A DNA stretch of 6,276 nucleotides from contig WFOW01000367.1 of NCBI GenBank assembly GCA_015487895.1, positions 1 through 6,276 of the forward strand, in the 5' to 3' direction. The notes under the pieces are model-generated. The model worked only from the letters and a program-made list of their open reading frames with translations, was not told the DNA's origin and made no database searches. How positions within the stretch are numbered: the first letter of the stretch is position 1; the number at the start of each line of letters is the position of its first letter. This document shows positions 5,489-6,276 of this stretch, piece by piece. Both the position numbers and the translations under genes were made by a program. Origin of the DNA: Gammaproteobacteria bacterium (GTDB lineage Bacteria; Pseudomonadota; Gammaproteobacteria; S144-34).

Positions 5489-6276
5489 TCAGAACCCTCG
5501 CACGCCCAGCAGCGGGCGGACGGTGTCGTAGCGGAACACGGGCCCGTCGCGGCACACGAACCAGGGCCCGAGCTGGCAGTGGCCGCAGCGGCCGACGGCG
5601 CACTGCATGTTGCGCTCCATGCTGAGATGGATGGCCTGCGGCGGCACGCCCATCCCCTCGAGCCTGCGCGCGGCCGCCACCATCATCGGCTCCGGGCCGC
5701 ACATGAGCACGGTGCAGCGCCCGCGGTCGAAGCGCGCCGCCTCGAGCAGCTCGGTCACGGGCCCCACGTTCCAGGGCCAGTCGCCGCCGGCGACGTCGGC
5801 CGCGAGCAGCACCTGCACGTCCGGCTCGCGCGCCCACGCCTCGTACTGCGCGCGCCAGATGAGGTCCTCGGCGTGCTTGACGCCCTGCATGACGACGAGG
5901 CGCCCGTAGTCGGCGCGCCGGTGCAGCACGTAGCGGATGGCGCCGACCACGGGCGCGCAGCCGAGGCCGCCGGCGAGGACGACCACGTCGCCGCCGCGCG
6001 CGGCCTCCAGCGGCCAGCCGCGCCCGAAGGGGCCGCGCACGCCGAGGCGCGCGCCCACCGGCAGGCGCGCGAGCACCCGCGTCACCCGCCCCACCATGCG
6101 CACCGTATGCCCCAGCAGGCGGTCGCGGTCGGGGTCCGAGGAGATCGAGATCGGTACCTCGCCGACGCCCGGCACCAGCAGCATGTTGAACTGGCCCGGC
6201 CGGAAGGAGAAGGCCTCGTGCGCGCCCGCCCCTTCGAGCTCGAGGCGCAGCGTGACGATGGTGGGCGACTCCTGCA
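5489..6276 (-). CDS. hydG: Hydrogenase gamma subunit, FAD/NAD(P)-binding diaphorase (5' truncated by window edge)
   Basis: 261 residues are visible; the frame remains open to the window end, so the true start, probably 20-30 codons away, is missing. An internal ATG at 6184 is not the start, because typical ferredoxin-reductase sequence (TIVTLRLELEG, FSFRPGQFN) precedes it. This is the flavoprotein of group 3b hydrogenases (also hyhG) that passes electrons between NAD(P)H and the Fe-S chain. The FAD domain holds RPGQFNML and EVPISISS (visible residues about 25-46) and RGPFGRGWPL. The NAD(P) domain holds AGGLGCAPV (101-109) and MCGPEPMM (191-198). A C-terminal C-x4-C-x2-C-x7-C (Cys225, 230, 233, 241) binds a [2Fe-2S] cluster, as in PyrK-type reductases. 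The next hydrogenase gene downstream, hydD, begins 704 bases away, with the toxin-antitoxin cassette between them. The gene for beta is expected beyond 6276. Confidence 0.93.
   Translation of the reverse strand, partial: QESPTIVTLRLELEGAGAHEAFSFRPGQFNMLLVPGVGEVPISISSDPDRDRLLGHTVRMVGRVTRVLARLPVGARLGVRGPFGRGWPLEAARGGDVVVLAGGLGCAPVVGAIRYVLHRRADYGRLVVMQGVKHAEDLIWRAQYEAWAREPDVQVLLAADVAGGDWPWNVGPVTELLEAARFDRGRCTVLMCGPEPMMVAAARRLEGMGVPPQAIHLSMERNMQCAVGRCGHCQLGPWFVCRDGPVFRYDTVRPLLGVRGF

Overview
The window is dense, very GC-rich bacterial DNA (hand counts run from about 67% to 80% GC by stretch), with short intergenic gaps and clear Shine-Dalgarno sequences at several starts. This points to a high-GC bacterium. 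The hydrogenase type and the style of the housekeeping genes would fit a chemolithotrophic proteobacterium, but that placement is a guess. There is no rRNA, tRNA, CRISPR array, transposase or integrase in the window.

Left part (1-1672): a PIN-domain VapC-like toxin gene on the + strand has a GTG start that overlaps, by GTGA, the stop of a gene lying almost wholly outside the window, presumably its antitoxin. It converges on a zinc-independent, quinone-oxidoreductase-type medium-chain dehydrogenase on the - strand. A 250-base divergent intergenic region with a marked AT-rich patch separates this gene from an RluA-family pseudouridine synthase.

Middle and right part (1673-6276): the pseudouridine synthase (+) overlaps tail-to-tail with the last gene of a [NiFe]-hydrogenase operon on the - strand. 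In transcription order that operon shows gamma (FAD/NAD(P)-binding diaphorase, truncated by the window edge), delta (small Fe-S subunit) and alpha (large catalytic subunit). This is the beta-gamma-delta-alpha layout of group 3b cytosolic NADP(H)-linked hydrogenases (sulfhydrogenases, hydBGDA/hyhBGSL), and beta is expected just beyond position 6276. Electrons would pass between the Ni-Fe site in alpha, the three [4Fe-4S] clusters in delta, the clusters expected in beta, and the FAD of gamma, which exchanges hydride with NAD(P)H.

The most notable feature is at 4785-5488. Between gamma and delta, normally adjacent in this operon type, sits a two-gene module on the opposite strand. It holds a TumE-family (DUF6516) toxin and an overlapping winged-HTH protein of the HVO_A0114/TumA type. 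Its composition is less GC-rich than the hydrogenase. A perfect 7-bp inverted repeat (CATGTTG-N10-CAACATG) lies between the module and hydD and covers the start codons of both the toxin and hydD. The window therefore appears to hold a toxin-antitoxin cassette embedded antisense in a hydrogenase operon, with a second (VapBC-like) toxin gene about 4.4 kb to the left.
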